From positions 1 to 21,039 of the forward strand of contig CAMPBP010000004.1 in assembly GCA_946639085.1 (NCBI GenBank): 21,039 nt of DNA, in the 5' to 3' direction. Numbering within the stretch: position 1 is the stretch's first letter; every line of letters begins with the position of its first letter. The notes beneath the pieces are model-generated. The model was not told the DNA's origin, did not search any database, and saw nothing but the letters and a program-made list of their open reading frames with translations. Both the position numbers and the translations under genes were made by a program. This stretch comes from an uncultured Lachnospiraceae bacterium. GTDB taxonomy: Bacteria > Bacillota > Clostridia > Lachnospirales > Lachnospiraceae. Shown piece after piece: positions 7,887-14,622 of the stretch.

Positions 7887-8987
7887 ATGAAGATTAATTA
7901 CAACGTCTCTGCCATGATCGCCAATGCAGCATTAAAGCGCAGCGATAACATGCTCTCGGGTTCCCTTGAAAAACTCTCGACCGGTTACAAAATAAACCAC
8001 GCCAAAGACAATGCTTCAGGCCTTGCCATGGCAAAGAGAATGAATGCTCAGATAAGAAGTCTTGACGTAGCCAACCAGAACGCAAGCGACGGCGTATCGG
8101 TTGTTGAGATTGCCGAAGGTGCACTCGCCGAGATCCACGAAATGATCCAAAGAATGAGTGAACTTGCTACCAAAGCAGGTACCGGTACAATGACCGACGA
8201 CGACAGAGTTGCAATAAACAATGAGATTGAGCAGCTTAAACAGGAGATCACAAGAGTTTCCGAGACCACAATGTACAACGGTGAAGTATTGCTTAACGGA
8301 AACTTCGATCTTAAAGGATATACAAACAATTCAGACGTAAAAGTCATCACATATTCCGATGATGTAAGAAGCGGTTTATATGATATTACGATCAACAACG
8401 CAACGCTTGACGCAGACGGAAAAATCGATCCGACTTCTTTTTCCGTTTCTTTCGGTCCCGAGTTCCCTACCGGATGTTCCGCAAAAGTTGACGGTGACAG
8501 CATTTTCATCGAAGGTTCCAACGGCTTTACAATGGAACTTCAGATCACATCAAGCGTTTCCGGATCGACTGTCAGCCTTGACATGACCGGTATCGGAGCC
8601 ATGGGGGTTCAGATCGGAACAAACGAAGGACAGACACTTGATATCAGAATTCCCACCATCAATTTAAGAGCAATGGGACTTGATAAGATAGACTGTACTA
8701 CACAGGAAAAAGCACAGGACTTCCTTGAAAAGATCAAGACCACTCTTCAGTACGTAAGCGATGCAAGAAGTAAGCTGGGTGCTTACGAAAACAGACTCGG
8801 TCACACCATCGGAACTCTTGATATTTCCGAAGAAAACATGACCGCTGCTTATTCAAGAATAATGGATACCGACATGGCTAAGGAAATGACGGAATACTCA
8901 AAGAATCAGGTGCTTGTACAGGCCGGTACATCAATGCTTACACAGGCTAACGAGCGTCCTTCACAGGTTCTTCAGTTGTTACAGTAA
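7887..8987 (+). CDS. Flagellin
   Basis: Flagellar filament subunit, exported through the flagellar type III apparatus and polymerised outside the cell. The 366 residues show the conserved N-terminal D0/D1 region (MKINYNVSAMIANAALKRSD, LSTGYKIN, DNASGLAMAKRM, NQNASDGVS, MYNGEVLLNG; about 1-140) and C-terminal D1/D0 region (RSKLGAYENRLG, ENMTAAYSRIMDTDMA, TSMLTQANERPSQVLQLLQ; about 285-366). The central variable part is short, so the filament probably carries only a small outer domain. In the TLR5-contact region the motif is IQRMSELA rather than LQRVRELA. The start has CGGAGGAC five bases upstream. FliS follows by 18 bases. The C-terminal LLQ end is typical and argues the gene is intact. Confidence 0.97.
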   Translation: MKINYNVSAMIANAALKRSDNMLSGSLEKLSTGYKINHAKDNASGLAMAKRMNAQIRSLDVANQNASDGVSVVEIAEGALAEIHEMIQRMSELATKAGTGTMTDDDRVAINNEIEQLKQEITRVSETTMYNGEVLLNGNFDLKGYTNNSDVKVITYSDDVRSGLYDITINNATLDADGKIDPTSFSVSFGPEFPTGCSAKVDGDSIFIEGSNGFTMELQITSSVSGSTVSLDMTGIGAMGVQIGTNEGQTLDIRIPTINLRAMGLDKIDCTTQEKAQDFLEKIKTTLQYVSDARSKLGAYENRLGHTIGTLDISEENMTAAYSRIMDTDMAKEMTEYSKNQVLVQAGTSMLTQANERPSQVLQLLQ

Positions 8988-9005
8988 TTTTGAGGTAATT
9001 AAAGC

Positions 9006-9482
9006 ATGACAAAAGAAACCATTCAAAGCTTTACCTATCGGATCACTACAGCCAACAAAACCGAAATGATCGCCATCTTATATGACATCGGACGTGCTTA
9101 CATAAAAGATGCCTCCGAGTGCCTCAACGCCTCTGATAAAGCGGGGTTTCGAACAAACGTCAACTGTGTCAGAAATGCCGTAAAAGAGCTTATGGCATCG
9201 GTTAATACTTCGGAAGAACTTGGCCGTACCTTCCTGAGTTTATATATCTTTTGCAACAAACAGCTTACCAAAGCGTTTTTGGATTACGATAAAGAAGCTT
9301 TAAATGTTGTTGATGACATGTTCAAAGAGCTCGGTGAAGTTTATCATCAGATTTCCGGTCTCGACAAATCCAAACCCGTTATGAACAACGCCGAAACGGT
9401 TTACTCGGGACTCACCTATAACAGATCTCTTTCTCCCGAGAATATGACCTCAGGATCATCGAACAGAGGTTTCCTTGCCTGA
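9006..9482 (+). CDS. fliS: Flagellin export chaperone FliS
   Basis: FliS binds the C-terminal D0 helix of flagellin in the cytoplasm, stops premature polymerisation and delivers it to the export gate. The N-terminal stretch YRITTANKTEMIAILYDIG is the family signature, followed by the predicted four-helix bundle. At 158 residues it is longer than the usual 125 to 135: a tail from about residue 130 contains VYSGLTYNRSLS and ends NRGFLA, which I recall from Lachnospiraceae FliS proteins. GAGG lies 10 bases before the ATG. The position directly behind flagellin is the usual arrangement, and a strong terminator follows, so this is the last gene of the flagellar unit. Confidence 0.9.
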   Translation: MTKETIQSFTYRITTANKTEMIAILYDIGRAYIKDASECLNASDKAGFRTNVNCVRNAVKELMASVNTSEELGRTFLSLYIFCNKQLTKAFLDYDKEALNVVDDMFKELGEVYHQISGLDKSKPVMNNAETVYSGLTYNRSLSPENMTSGSSNRGFLA

Positions 9483-9547
9483 ACACATAAATATAAGAAA
9501 AAACTCAACTCAAAAATCTGATTTTTGACAAATAAAAGTGCAGTAAT

Positions 9548-9593
9548 AATCGGCCTTCAAGGGACATCTGAAGGTCGATTTTATTTTTTCTTT
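9548..9593 (+). terminator. Intrinsic terminator after fliS
   Basis: A 12-bp stem (AATCGGCCTTCA at 9548-9559 with TGAAGGTCGATT at 9569-9580, one G-U pair) with a 9-base loop is followed by TTATTTTTTCTTT. It separates the flagellar unit from the Tad locus. Upstream of it, 9483-9547 is AT-rich and holds only a weak CAAAAA/TTTTTG hairpin. Confidence 0.9.
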
Positions 9594-9633
9594 GTGAAAA
9601 AATACCAAACTTTATTTTTTTCAAAAAAATCTC

Positions 9634-9662
9634 TTTACAAAACAAAACTCGGAAAATATAAT
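9634..9662 (+). promoter_or_regulatory. Near-consensus sigma-A promoter for the Tad pilus locus
   Basis: TTTACA (9634-9639), exactly 17 bases, and TATAAT (9657-9662) match the housekeeping consensus at 5/6 and 6/6. Transcription would start near 9669. The sequence upstream is A/T-tract rich (9605-9630), which could act as an UP-like element. This is the only strong promoter seen before the run of Tad genes ending at 18648. Confidence 0.8.
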
Positions 9663-9694
9663 CGGTTTACAAACTCATGAGTAATCAGTACATT

Positions 9695-9726
9695 AGGTGG
9701 TGAAAGGGTTGAACTGTTTTTAGCGA
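9695..9726 (+). other. Probable true translation start of prepilin peptidase, out of frame by one base in a T5 run
   Basis: GGTGGTGA (9696-9703), a good anti-16S match, lies 5 bases before a TTG (9709-9711). From that TTG the frame runs TTG AAC TGT TTT TAG and stops. The peptidase frame is reached by one extra T, or a -1 slip, in the T run at 9717-9721. The product would then read MNCFLAIIAMSILCITAVFD, a proper first membrane helix. See the findings. Confidence 0.5.
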
Positions 9727-9734
9727 TTATCGCT

Positions 9735-10247
9735 ATGTCGATACTGTGCATCACAGCTGTCTTCGACATTCTAAAACACAAAATCCCAAACCTTCTTCTG
9801 ATGATCCTGTTGATCATCAATCTATTATCAGGGGAGATAATATTTAATCTAAACAAAGTAACGTTTGAGGGAACGTTACAAAGAATCGGTTGTCTCGCAG
9901 TGATCTTTGCGATTCTATATCCATTTTTCGCAATCGGAGCGCTGGGGGCGGGAGACGTTAAGCTGATTCTTGTAACCGTAGTGAGAATGGAAAAACCATT
10001 ATTGTTCGTGTTAGTGGTTTTTGCTATAGCGACTGCAGAATCTGTTATTAAGATTCTTTGCATTGGGAACGTTAAAGTTAGGATTGCTCATCTCCTTGAT
10101 TATTTCAAAACTATTGTCCGATCCAAAACTGTTATTCCCTACGAAGACTTTTCTTTATCTTCCGATGCTAAGCTAGACCATTCTATTCATTTATCAATTC
10201 CGGTATTGCTCGCAGCAATTTGCTTTTGCATCGGATCACACTTTTGA
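9735..10247 (+). CDS. Prepilin peptidase, A24 family (TadV/CpaA-like)
   Basis: Membrane aspartyl protease that would cut the leader of Flp prepilins at the inner face of the membrane. Both catalytic Asp motifs are visible: the D in CITAVFDILKHKIPN, ahead of a basic stretch and IPN, and the D in GAGDVKL. About five membrane segments are predicted. The length (170 residues from this ATG) is normal for a small TadV-type enzyme lacking the methylase domain. The ATG has no Shine-Dalgarno and cuts the first helix short. The frame is open upstream to 9681 with ELFLAIIA before it, so the true N-terminus is about 7 to 9 residues longer. The likely start is TTG 9709 with a one-base discrepancy, or CTG 9714. 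TadZ follows after 13 bases. Confidence 0.85.
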   Translation: MSILCITAVFDILKHKIPNLLLMILLIINLLSGEIIFNLNKVTFEGTLQRIGCLAVIFAILYPFFAIGALGAGDVKLILVTVVRMEKPLLFVLVVFAIATAESVIKILCIGNVKVRIAHLLDYFKTIVRSKTVIPYEDFSLSSDAKLDHSIHLSIPVLLAAICFCIGSHF

Positions 10248-10260
10248 GAGGAGGACAGTT

Positions 10261-11295
10261 ATGGGAAAAACAACATTCATTATCTGTGACGAAGAAAAGG
10301 ATTATTCGGAAAAACTATACGAATATATCCATGCCGGTGAATCGGGACGATTTAATGTTCTTCTTTTTACCGATATCGGTCAATTAAACGAGTATCTCGT
10401 TTCCTCTAAAGCAGGAATAATACTCATTTCCGATAATTTGAAAGATGAACTTAAAACTGATGATAACAATTCTGTCATTGTTCAACTTTGTCACGAGAAG
10501 AACAAGGTTATTAGGGGACAGCGCTCTGTATATAAATACAGTCCCGCAAAAGAGATCTTGAAGAAGGTTATGGATTACTGTTCTGAGAGCAAAACACAGA
10601 TACTGCGAAGAAACTGTGACAAACCGCTCAATGTTATCGGGATATATTCACCGATCAAAAAAGCGTTTCAGACGACATATGCGATTACTTTAGGCCAAAT
10701 ATTGGCAACAAGAGGAAAAACTTTATATTTAAATTTCGAGAGTTTTTCGGGTTTTGATTGTATGATGCATTCATTGAAGCATCCAAGCAACAGATCCGAT
10801 CTGATGGATCTTATGTATTTCTGGCAATGCGGAAGCGAAAACTTTTCTTATCGGTTGAGCAGTATTACCGAAAAAATCGGAAATCTGGACTATGTTCCTC
10901 CGGTTCACTCTTTTATGAACTATGAAGGCATTACATCCAAACAATGGACAGAGTTTATAAAAGCTTTTGAAGAGTATACGGATTATGAATTTCTGATACT
11001 GGATCTATCAGAAAAAATAAACGGTCTGTTCGATATTTTGAGACTGTGTTCCAGAGTCTATTCGGTGACTGACAACCGCAGAATCTCGTCCGCAAAAATG
11101 AGCCAATACGAAACACTTCTTTTGGAATGTGCTTACGATGATGTTATCGATAAAACAAAGAAGATTTCAGTTCCTCTATTTAGGGAAATACCCGAATCCT
11201 ATGAAATGCTTCCGTACTCCGACCTGGCCAAGTATATCAAAAAGAATCTTGAGTTTGAGGATGAACGCTTAAAAGAGGCGGGTGACGTTATGTGA
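10261..11295 (+). CDS. TadZ/CpaE-like pilus-localisation protein with degenerate ATPase motif
   Basis: 344-residue cytoplasmic protein in the TadZ position. Residues 1 to about 110 resemble an atypical receiver domain (IICDEEKDY, a central IILISD). Residues about 120-340 resemble a MinD/ParA-type fold, with VIGIYSPIKKAFQTTYAITL where a deviant Walker A would lie, YLNFESFSG, and FLILDLS as the Walker B-like strand. The P-loop is not intact: where GKTT is expected the sequence has F136-Q137-T138-T139, so the catalytic Lys is replaced by Gln. TadZ proteins place the Tad machine at a site in the cell; pseudo-ATPase versions are known in Firmicutes as I recall. GAGAGGAGGA precedes the ATG. The TGA stop overlaps the GTG start of TadA by 4 bases. 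Confidence 0.8.
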   Translation: MGKTTFIICDEEKDYSEKLYEYIHAGESGRFNVLLFTDIGQLNEYLVSSKAGIILISDNLKDELKTDDNNSVIVQLCHEKNKVIRGQRSVYKYSPAKEILKKVMDYCSESKTQILRRNCDKPLNVIGIYSPIKKAFQTTYAITLGQILATRGKTLYLNFESFSGFDCMMHSLKHPSNRSDLMDLMYFWQCGSENFSYRLSSITEKIGNLDYVPPVHSFMNYEGITSKQWTEFIKAFEEYTDYEFLILDLSEKINGLFDILRLCSRVYSVTDNRRISSAKMSQYETLLLECAYDDVIDKTKKISVPLFREIPESYEMLPYSDLAKYIKKNLEFEDERLKEAGDVM

Positions 11296-12482
11296 GAAGC
11301 ATTTCGAACGATCTAAAAAATACAATAATATCCGAAACGCTCGAAACGCTCGATTTTGCCGGGAATCTTTCTGAGGAAGAAGTATACGCTCGCATCGATG
11401 ATGTTCTTTTAAGCCATTTCGAAAGAAAAGCCTTTTCACCGTTCGAGATTAAAAGGTTCAGAGAAGAGATATTCAGTTCTCTTAAAAGAATGGACATTCT
11501 TCAACAGTATCTGGATGACGAAGATGTTACCGAGATCATGATAAACGGGAAAGACGATATATTTATTGAGAAATACGGAAGATTATTCAAAACCGGCAAA
11601 AAGTTCGACAGTAACAAGAAGCTAAATGATGTGATACAGCAGATTGTAGCCGGTTGTAACCGAAGCGTTAACGAGGCAAATCCCATAGTCGATGCAAGAC
11701 TAAGCGACGGTGCACGTGTGAACATTGTTCTTTCTCCCGTAGCGCTGAACGGTCCGATAGTTACGATAAGACGTTTTCCGAAAGAACCGATAACTATGGA
11801 AAAACTGCTGGCTTTAGGATCGATCAACAAAGAAGCGGCGGAGTTTTTAAAGCGGCTGGTCATATCGAAATACAATATTTTCATTTCAGGCGGGACAGGC
11901 TCCGGTAAAACAACATTCCTTAATGCTTTGTCGCAATTTATTCCTAAAGAGGAAAGAATCATTACGATTGAAGACAGTGCTGAATTACAACTCTTAAACG
12001 CGGAAAATCTTGTGCGTCTGGAGACAAGGAATTCCAATATTGAAGGATGCGATCCGATCACTATAAGAGATCTTATACGTACTTCTTTAAGAATGCGGCC
12101 TGAAAGGATCATTGTCGGTGAAGTAAGAGGTGCAGAGGCTCTGGACATGCTTCAGGCTATGAATACAGGACATGACGGATCGTTATCAACGGGACATGCA
12201 AACAGTACAAACGATATGCTCAAAAGACTCGAAACAATGGTACTCATGGGTATGGACCTTCCACTTGAAGCAATAAGGGGGCAAATTGCAGGCGGAATAG
12301 ATGTAATCATACATCTTTCAAGACAAAGAGATCATTCGAGGAAAGTTGTTGAAATATCTGAAATCGAAGGATTTGAAAACGGGCAGATCGTTCTGAACAA
12401 ATTGTTCCAGTACAAAAATGGTGAATTGTGTATGATCAATGAATTAATTCACAAGGAGAAGCTTATGAAGGTATTTAATTAA
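11292..12482 (+). CDS. Tad pilus assembly ATPase TadA/CpaF
   Basis: Secretion ATPase of the type II/IV superfamily that powers assembly of the Flp pilus. 396 residues. N-terminal domain about 1-130, then the VDARLSDGARVNIV block, the Walker A GGTGSGKTT (residues 200-208), an Asp-box-like ITIEDSAELQL, the Walker B RIIVGE (272-277), and a His-box-like TGHDGSLSTGHANS. All key nucleotide-binding residues are present, so the enzyme should be active. The start is GTG at 11292, overlapping the TadZ stop (ATGTGA), which suggests translational coupling; GAGG lies about 13 bases upstream. Its substrate would be the TadB/TadC inner-membrane platform encoded just downstream. Confidence 0.95.
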   Translation: MRSISNDLKNTIISETLETLDFAGNLSEEEVYARIDDVLLSHFERKAFSPFEIKRFREEIFSSLKRMDILQQYLDDEDVTEIMINGKDDIFIEKYGRLFKTGKKFDSNKKLNDVIQQIVAGCNRSVNEANPIVDARLSDGARVNIVLSPVALNGPIVTIRRFPKEPITMEKLLALGSINKEAAEFLKRLVISKYNIFISGGTGSGKTTFLNALSQFIPKEERIITIEDSAELQLLNAENLVRLETRNSNIEGCDPITIRDLIRTSLRMRPERIIVGEVRGAEALDMLQAMNTGHDGSLSTGHANSTNDMLKRLETMVLMGMDLPLEAIRGQIAGGIDVIIHLSRQRDHSRKVVEISEIEGFENGQIVLNKLFQYKNGELCMINELIHKEKLMKVFN

Positions 12483-12495
12483 GGGTTACGGGAAT

Positions 12496-13236
12496 ATGAG
12501 AAGGTACAACAATTATAAATACTCAGGGGTTGAAATGCTGGGGGGCGTTTCTATCTATTTACTTATCATGGCGTTAACAGCCTATTTCTTTTACAGATCC
12601 GTTTGGGTTTTTATAATTTCTCTCACCGGAATTCCAATCTTTTTGAAGTATTACAAACGAATATTGATAAAAAAGCGCAAAGAAAAACTTGCTGCAGAAT
12701 TTGCGGAAGTACTTTATAGCGTTAACGCTAATGTAAAAGCAGGTTATGCAACCGAAAATGCCTTTTGGGAAGCCAGAAAAGATATCTTGTTATTCTATGG
12801 AGAAAACAGTCTTATGGCAGAAGAACTGCTAAACATAAAAAAGGGTATCGGTATTAATCGTACCTTAGAGAGTCTTCTCCTTGATCTGGGTGAACGAAGC
12901 GAAGTAGATGATATTCTTATCTTTTCCAGAGTTTTTGAAACCGCCAAGCGAAACGGCGGAAATATGAATAAAGTGCTTGAAAGAACTGCTGATACGCTCC
13001 GCGCGAAGATTGAAATTGAAAAAGAGATTCAAGTCCTTATAGCAGAAAAACGATTTGAACTCAAGATAATGGAATGTATCCCTTTCTTTATAATCGCTTA
13101 TATCGGTTTTACTTCAAAAGGCTACTTTGATCCTATGTACCATAACATTAAAGGTATTGTCGTAATGAGCATATGCCTTCTGATCTATATCGGAGCTTCA
13201 ATACTTGGTCACAAACTGGTGGAGATTGATGTATAA
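12496..13236 (+). CDS. Tad platform protein TadB (type II secretion F domain)
   Basis: 246-residue inner-membrane protein carrying a T2SF/GspF domain. Two hydrophobic segments lie near the N-terminus (about 17-50) and two near the C-terminus (about 195-212 and 222-240). The cytoplasmic domain between them has AEFAEVLYSVNANVKAGYATENAF and VFETAKRNGGNMNKVLERTADTLR, the typical TadB pattern with the GGN turn. It would form the membrane platform with TadC and be driven by TadA. The ATG is 13 bases past the TadA stop, with AAGGG nearby as a modest ribosome site. The 3' end overlaps the TadC start by 8 bases. Confidence 0.9.
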   Translation: MRRYNNYKYSGVEMLGGVSIYLLIMALTAYFFYRSVWVFIISLTGIPIFLKYYKRILIKKRKEKLAAEFAEVLYSVNANVKAGYATENAFWEARKDILLFYGENSLMAEELLNIKKGIGINRTLESLLLDLGERSEVDDILIFSRVFETAKRNGGNMNKVLERTADTLRAKIEIEKEIQVLIAEKRFELKIMECIPFFIIAYIGFTSKGYFDPMYHNIKGIVVMSICLLIYIGASILGHKLVEIDV

Positions 13237-14437
13237 AGAGAAACTCAAAAAGCTGTTCAGTGGAAAAGAATTCAAAATTTACATCGTTATCACAGCTATA
13301 TCTCTCATAGCTTTTTTGCGATCGGACAGCGAACCTGCTGTATCAAAGGACGGCCTCATAAAGCGCGGCGAATATTATGAGAAAGATCTTAACGTTGAAC
13401 TTGTAGCCAGCATAGAAGACGTAGGAGAAGAACCATACGAAATAAATGTTTCCCGAAGAAAATTGTCAAAAGAAGAACTCGATGAAATGTTCGATGACTG
13501 CTATCCAATCCTTTTAAACAAGTTTCTAAACGGCAACGATTCTTTGGAACTTGTTACGGGAAATCTGACTTTTTTTGATCAGATTGAAGGTTATCCCTTT
13601 GAAATCAGTTTTATAAGTAAAGACAGAGAATCTATCTCGTCATCCGGTGAACTGCTCTCAAAAAATAAGGGAGAAACTACCGTTTTATGTACTTTAAAAT
13701 ATGACGATTGGGAGAAAGAACTCGAACTTGTCATTCATCATCACGCCAATGAAACTGACTCTTTGGATATCGTTCGGAGAGAACTGGACGAAGAAATAAA
13801 GAGGATTGAAGAAGAATCGGTAAAAGAAGAATACCTTTCTCTTCCCAAAACTATCAACGGTCACAGCATCACTTACGAGGATATTTACCAGAAGAAGAAT
13901 CCGATAATCTTGATCTTGGGACTTGTAGCACTATTGTTGGTCAAACTTGGATCAAGACATGATCGGGACAGAGAAAAGAAGAAAACAAGAGATTTGATTG
14001 AACAAGAATACCCCATAGTTTTACAAAAAATGATCATGTATCTTTCATCGGGAATGAATCTTAGGAACGCCTGGATAAAAATCTACGAGGATTCGGTTAT
14101 CACAAAAAAGAAGAATCCACTGTATGAAGAAATAAACAGAATGATAAATGAGTTGAAAACCGGAATATCGGAAGAAGCGGCCTATATGAATCTTTCTATG
14201 AGAATCGCAATCCCTGCGGTTACCAGATTCACATCGCTATTGTCTCAAAACCTAAGAAAAGGAAGCACAGATCTTACAGCATTGCTGAATGAAGAGGCAA
14301 AAATAGCTTTCGATGAAAGAAAAAGACGCGCAAGGATCAAAGGAGAAGAAGCGGGAACCAAGCTTTTGTTACCTATGATGATGCTCATGATCGTTGTCAT
14401 GGTTCTTATAATGGTTCCTGCATTCGTAAACATGTAA
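13229..14437 (+). CDS. Tad platform protein TadC with large extracytoplasmic insert
   Basis: 402-residue inner-membrane protein. The C-terminal part (about 250-402) is the T2SF domain, with EQEYPIVLQKMIMYLSSGMNLRNAW and a last hydrophobic segment LLLPMMMLMIVVMVLIMVPAF, as in TadC. The N-terminal part is unusual: a membrane segment at about 17-31, then some 190 charged residues including IEGYPFEISFISKD and TVLCTLKYDDWEKELELVIHH, before the second segment at about 224-240. This stretch should face outside and looks beta-rich, perhaps Ig-like. The start at 13229 is preferred over an in-frame ATG at 13205 because GGTGGAG lies just upstream and the 13205 version adds eight residues inside tadB without a ribosome site. 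The stop overlaps the Shine-Dalgarno of the pilin gene. Confidence 0.87.
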   Translation: MYKEKLKKLFSGKEFKIYIVITAISLIAFLRSDSEPAVSKDGLIKRGEYYEKDLNVELVASIEDVGEEPYEINVSRRKLSKEELDEMFDDCYPILLNKFLNGNDSLELVTGNLTFFDQIEGYPFEISFISKDRESISSSGELLSKNKGETTVLCTLKYDDWEKELELVIHHHANETDSLDIVRRELDEEIKRIEEESVKEEYLSLPKTINGHSITYEDIYQKKNPIILILGLVALLLVKLGSRHDRDREKKKTRDLIEQEYPIVLQKMIMYLSSGMNLRNAWIKIYEDSVITKKKNPLYEEINRMINELKTGISEEAAYMNLSMRIAIPAVTRFTSLLSQNLRKGSTDLTALLNEEAKIAFDERKRRARIKGEEAGTKLLLPMMMLMIVVMVLIMVPAFVNM

Positions 14438-14448
14438 AGGAGAAAAAT

Positions 14449-14622
14449 ATGAGATGTAAAGGTTTTAAAGAATTGATAACAGAAGAAGACGGAATGGGCA
14501 CCGTTGAAGTCATATTGATAATCGTTGTGCTTGTTGGCCTCGTTGTCATTTTCAAAAAAGAGATTGTGGAGATAGTTAATGATCTTTTCGACAAGATATC
14601 CAAACAGACAAACAAAATCTAG
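14449..14622 (+). CDS. Flp-type (type IVb) pilin, Flp1-like
   Basis: 57-residue prepilin, probably the major subunit of the pilus. A short leader (MRCKGFKELITEEDG) ends at Gly15; the mature N-terminus MGTVEVILIIVVLVGLVVIF has Glu at +5 (Glu20) in a single hydrophobic helix. That is the class IV prepilin cleavage pattern G|xxxxE recognised by A24 peptidases. A short basic/acidic tail follows (KKEIVEIVNDLFDKISKQTNK). AAAGGAG lies 6 bases upstream of the ATG. It is too short for ordinary ORF cut-offs and easily missed. The position between tadC and the TadE-like genes fits the Flp1-like pilins of Clostridia. Its 3' end overlaps the next gene by 44 bases in another frame. Confidence 0.9.
   Translation: MRCKGFKELITEEDGMGTVEVILIIVVLVGLVVIFKKEIVEIVNDLFDKISKQTNKI

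Noticed and set aside
8048..8521. 157-codon minus-strand open frame opposite flagellin
   Set aside because: Complete overlap with an unambiguous flagellin gene and no ribosome site or family match.
9515..9531. CAAAAA/TTTTTG hairpin after fliS as the terminator
   Set aside because: Stem is only A-T pairs apart from one C-G pair and has no U-tract beyond it; the hairpin at 9548-9580 is far stronger.
9677..9703. Eight-codon ORF (MSNQYIRW) in the Tad leader, a possible leader peptide
   Set aside because: No ribosome site, no repeated regulatory codons and no attenuator hairpin downstream; its end only overlaps the peptidase Shine-Dalgarno. Probably chance.
11501..12148. 215-codon minus-strand open frame opposite tadA
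   Set aside because: Lies wholly within the conserved TadA coding sequence, is Ser-rich as antisense frames of such genes often are, and has no motif.
13205..13228. Upstream in-frame ATG for tadC
   Set aside because: No ribosome site; the ATG at 13229 has GGTGGAG just upstream and gives a normal N-terminus.
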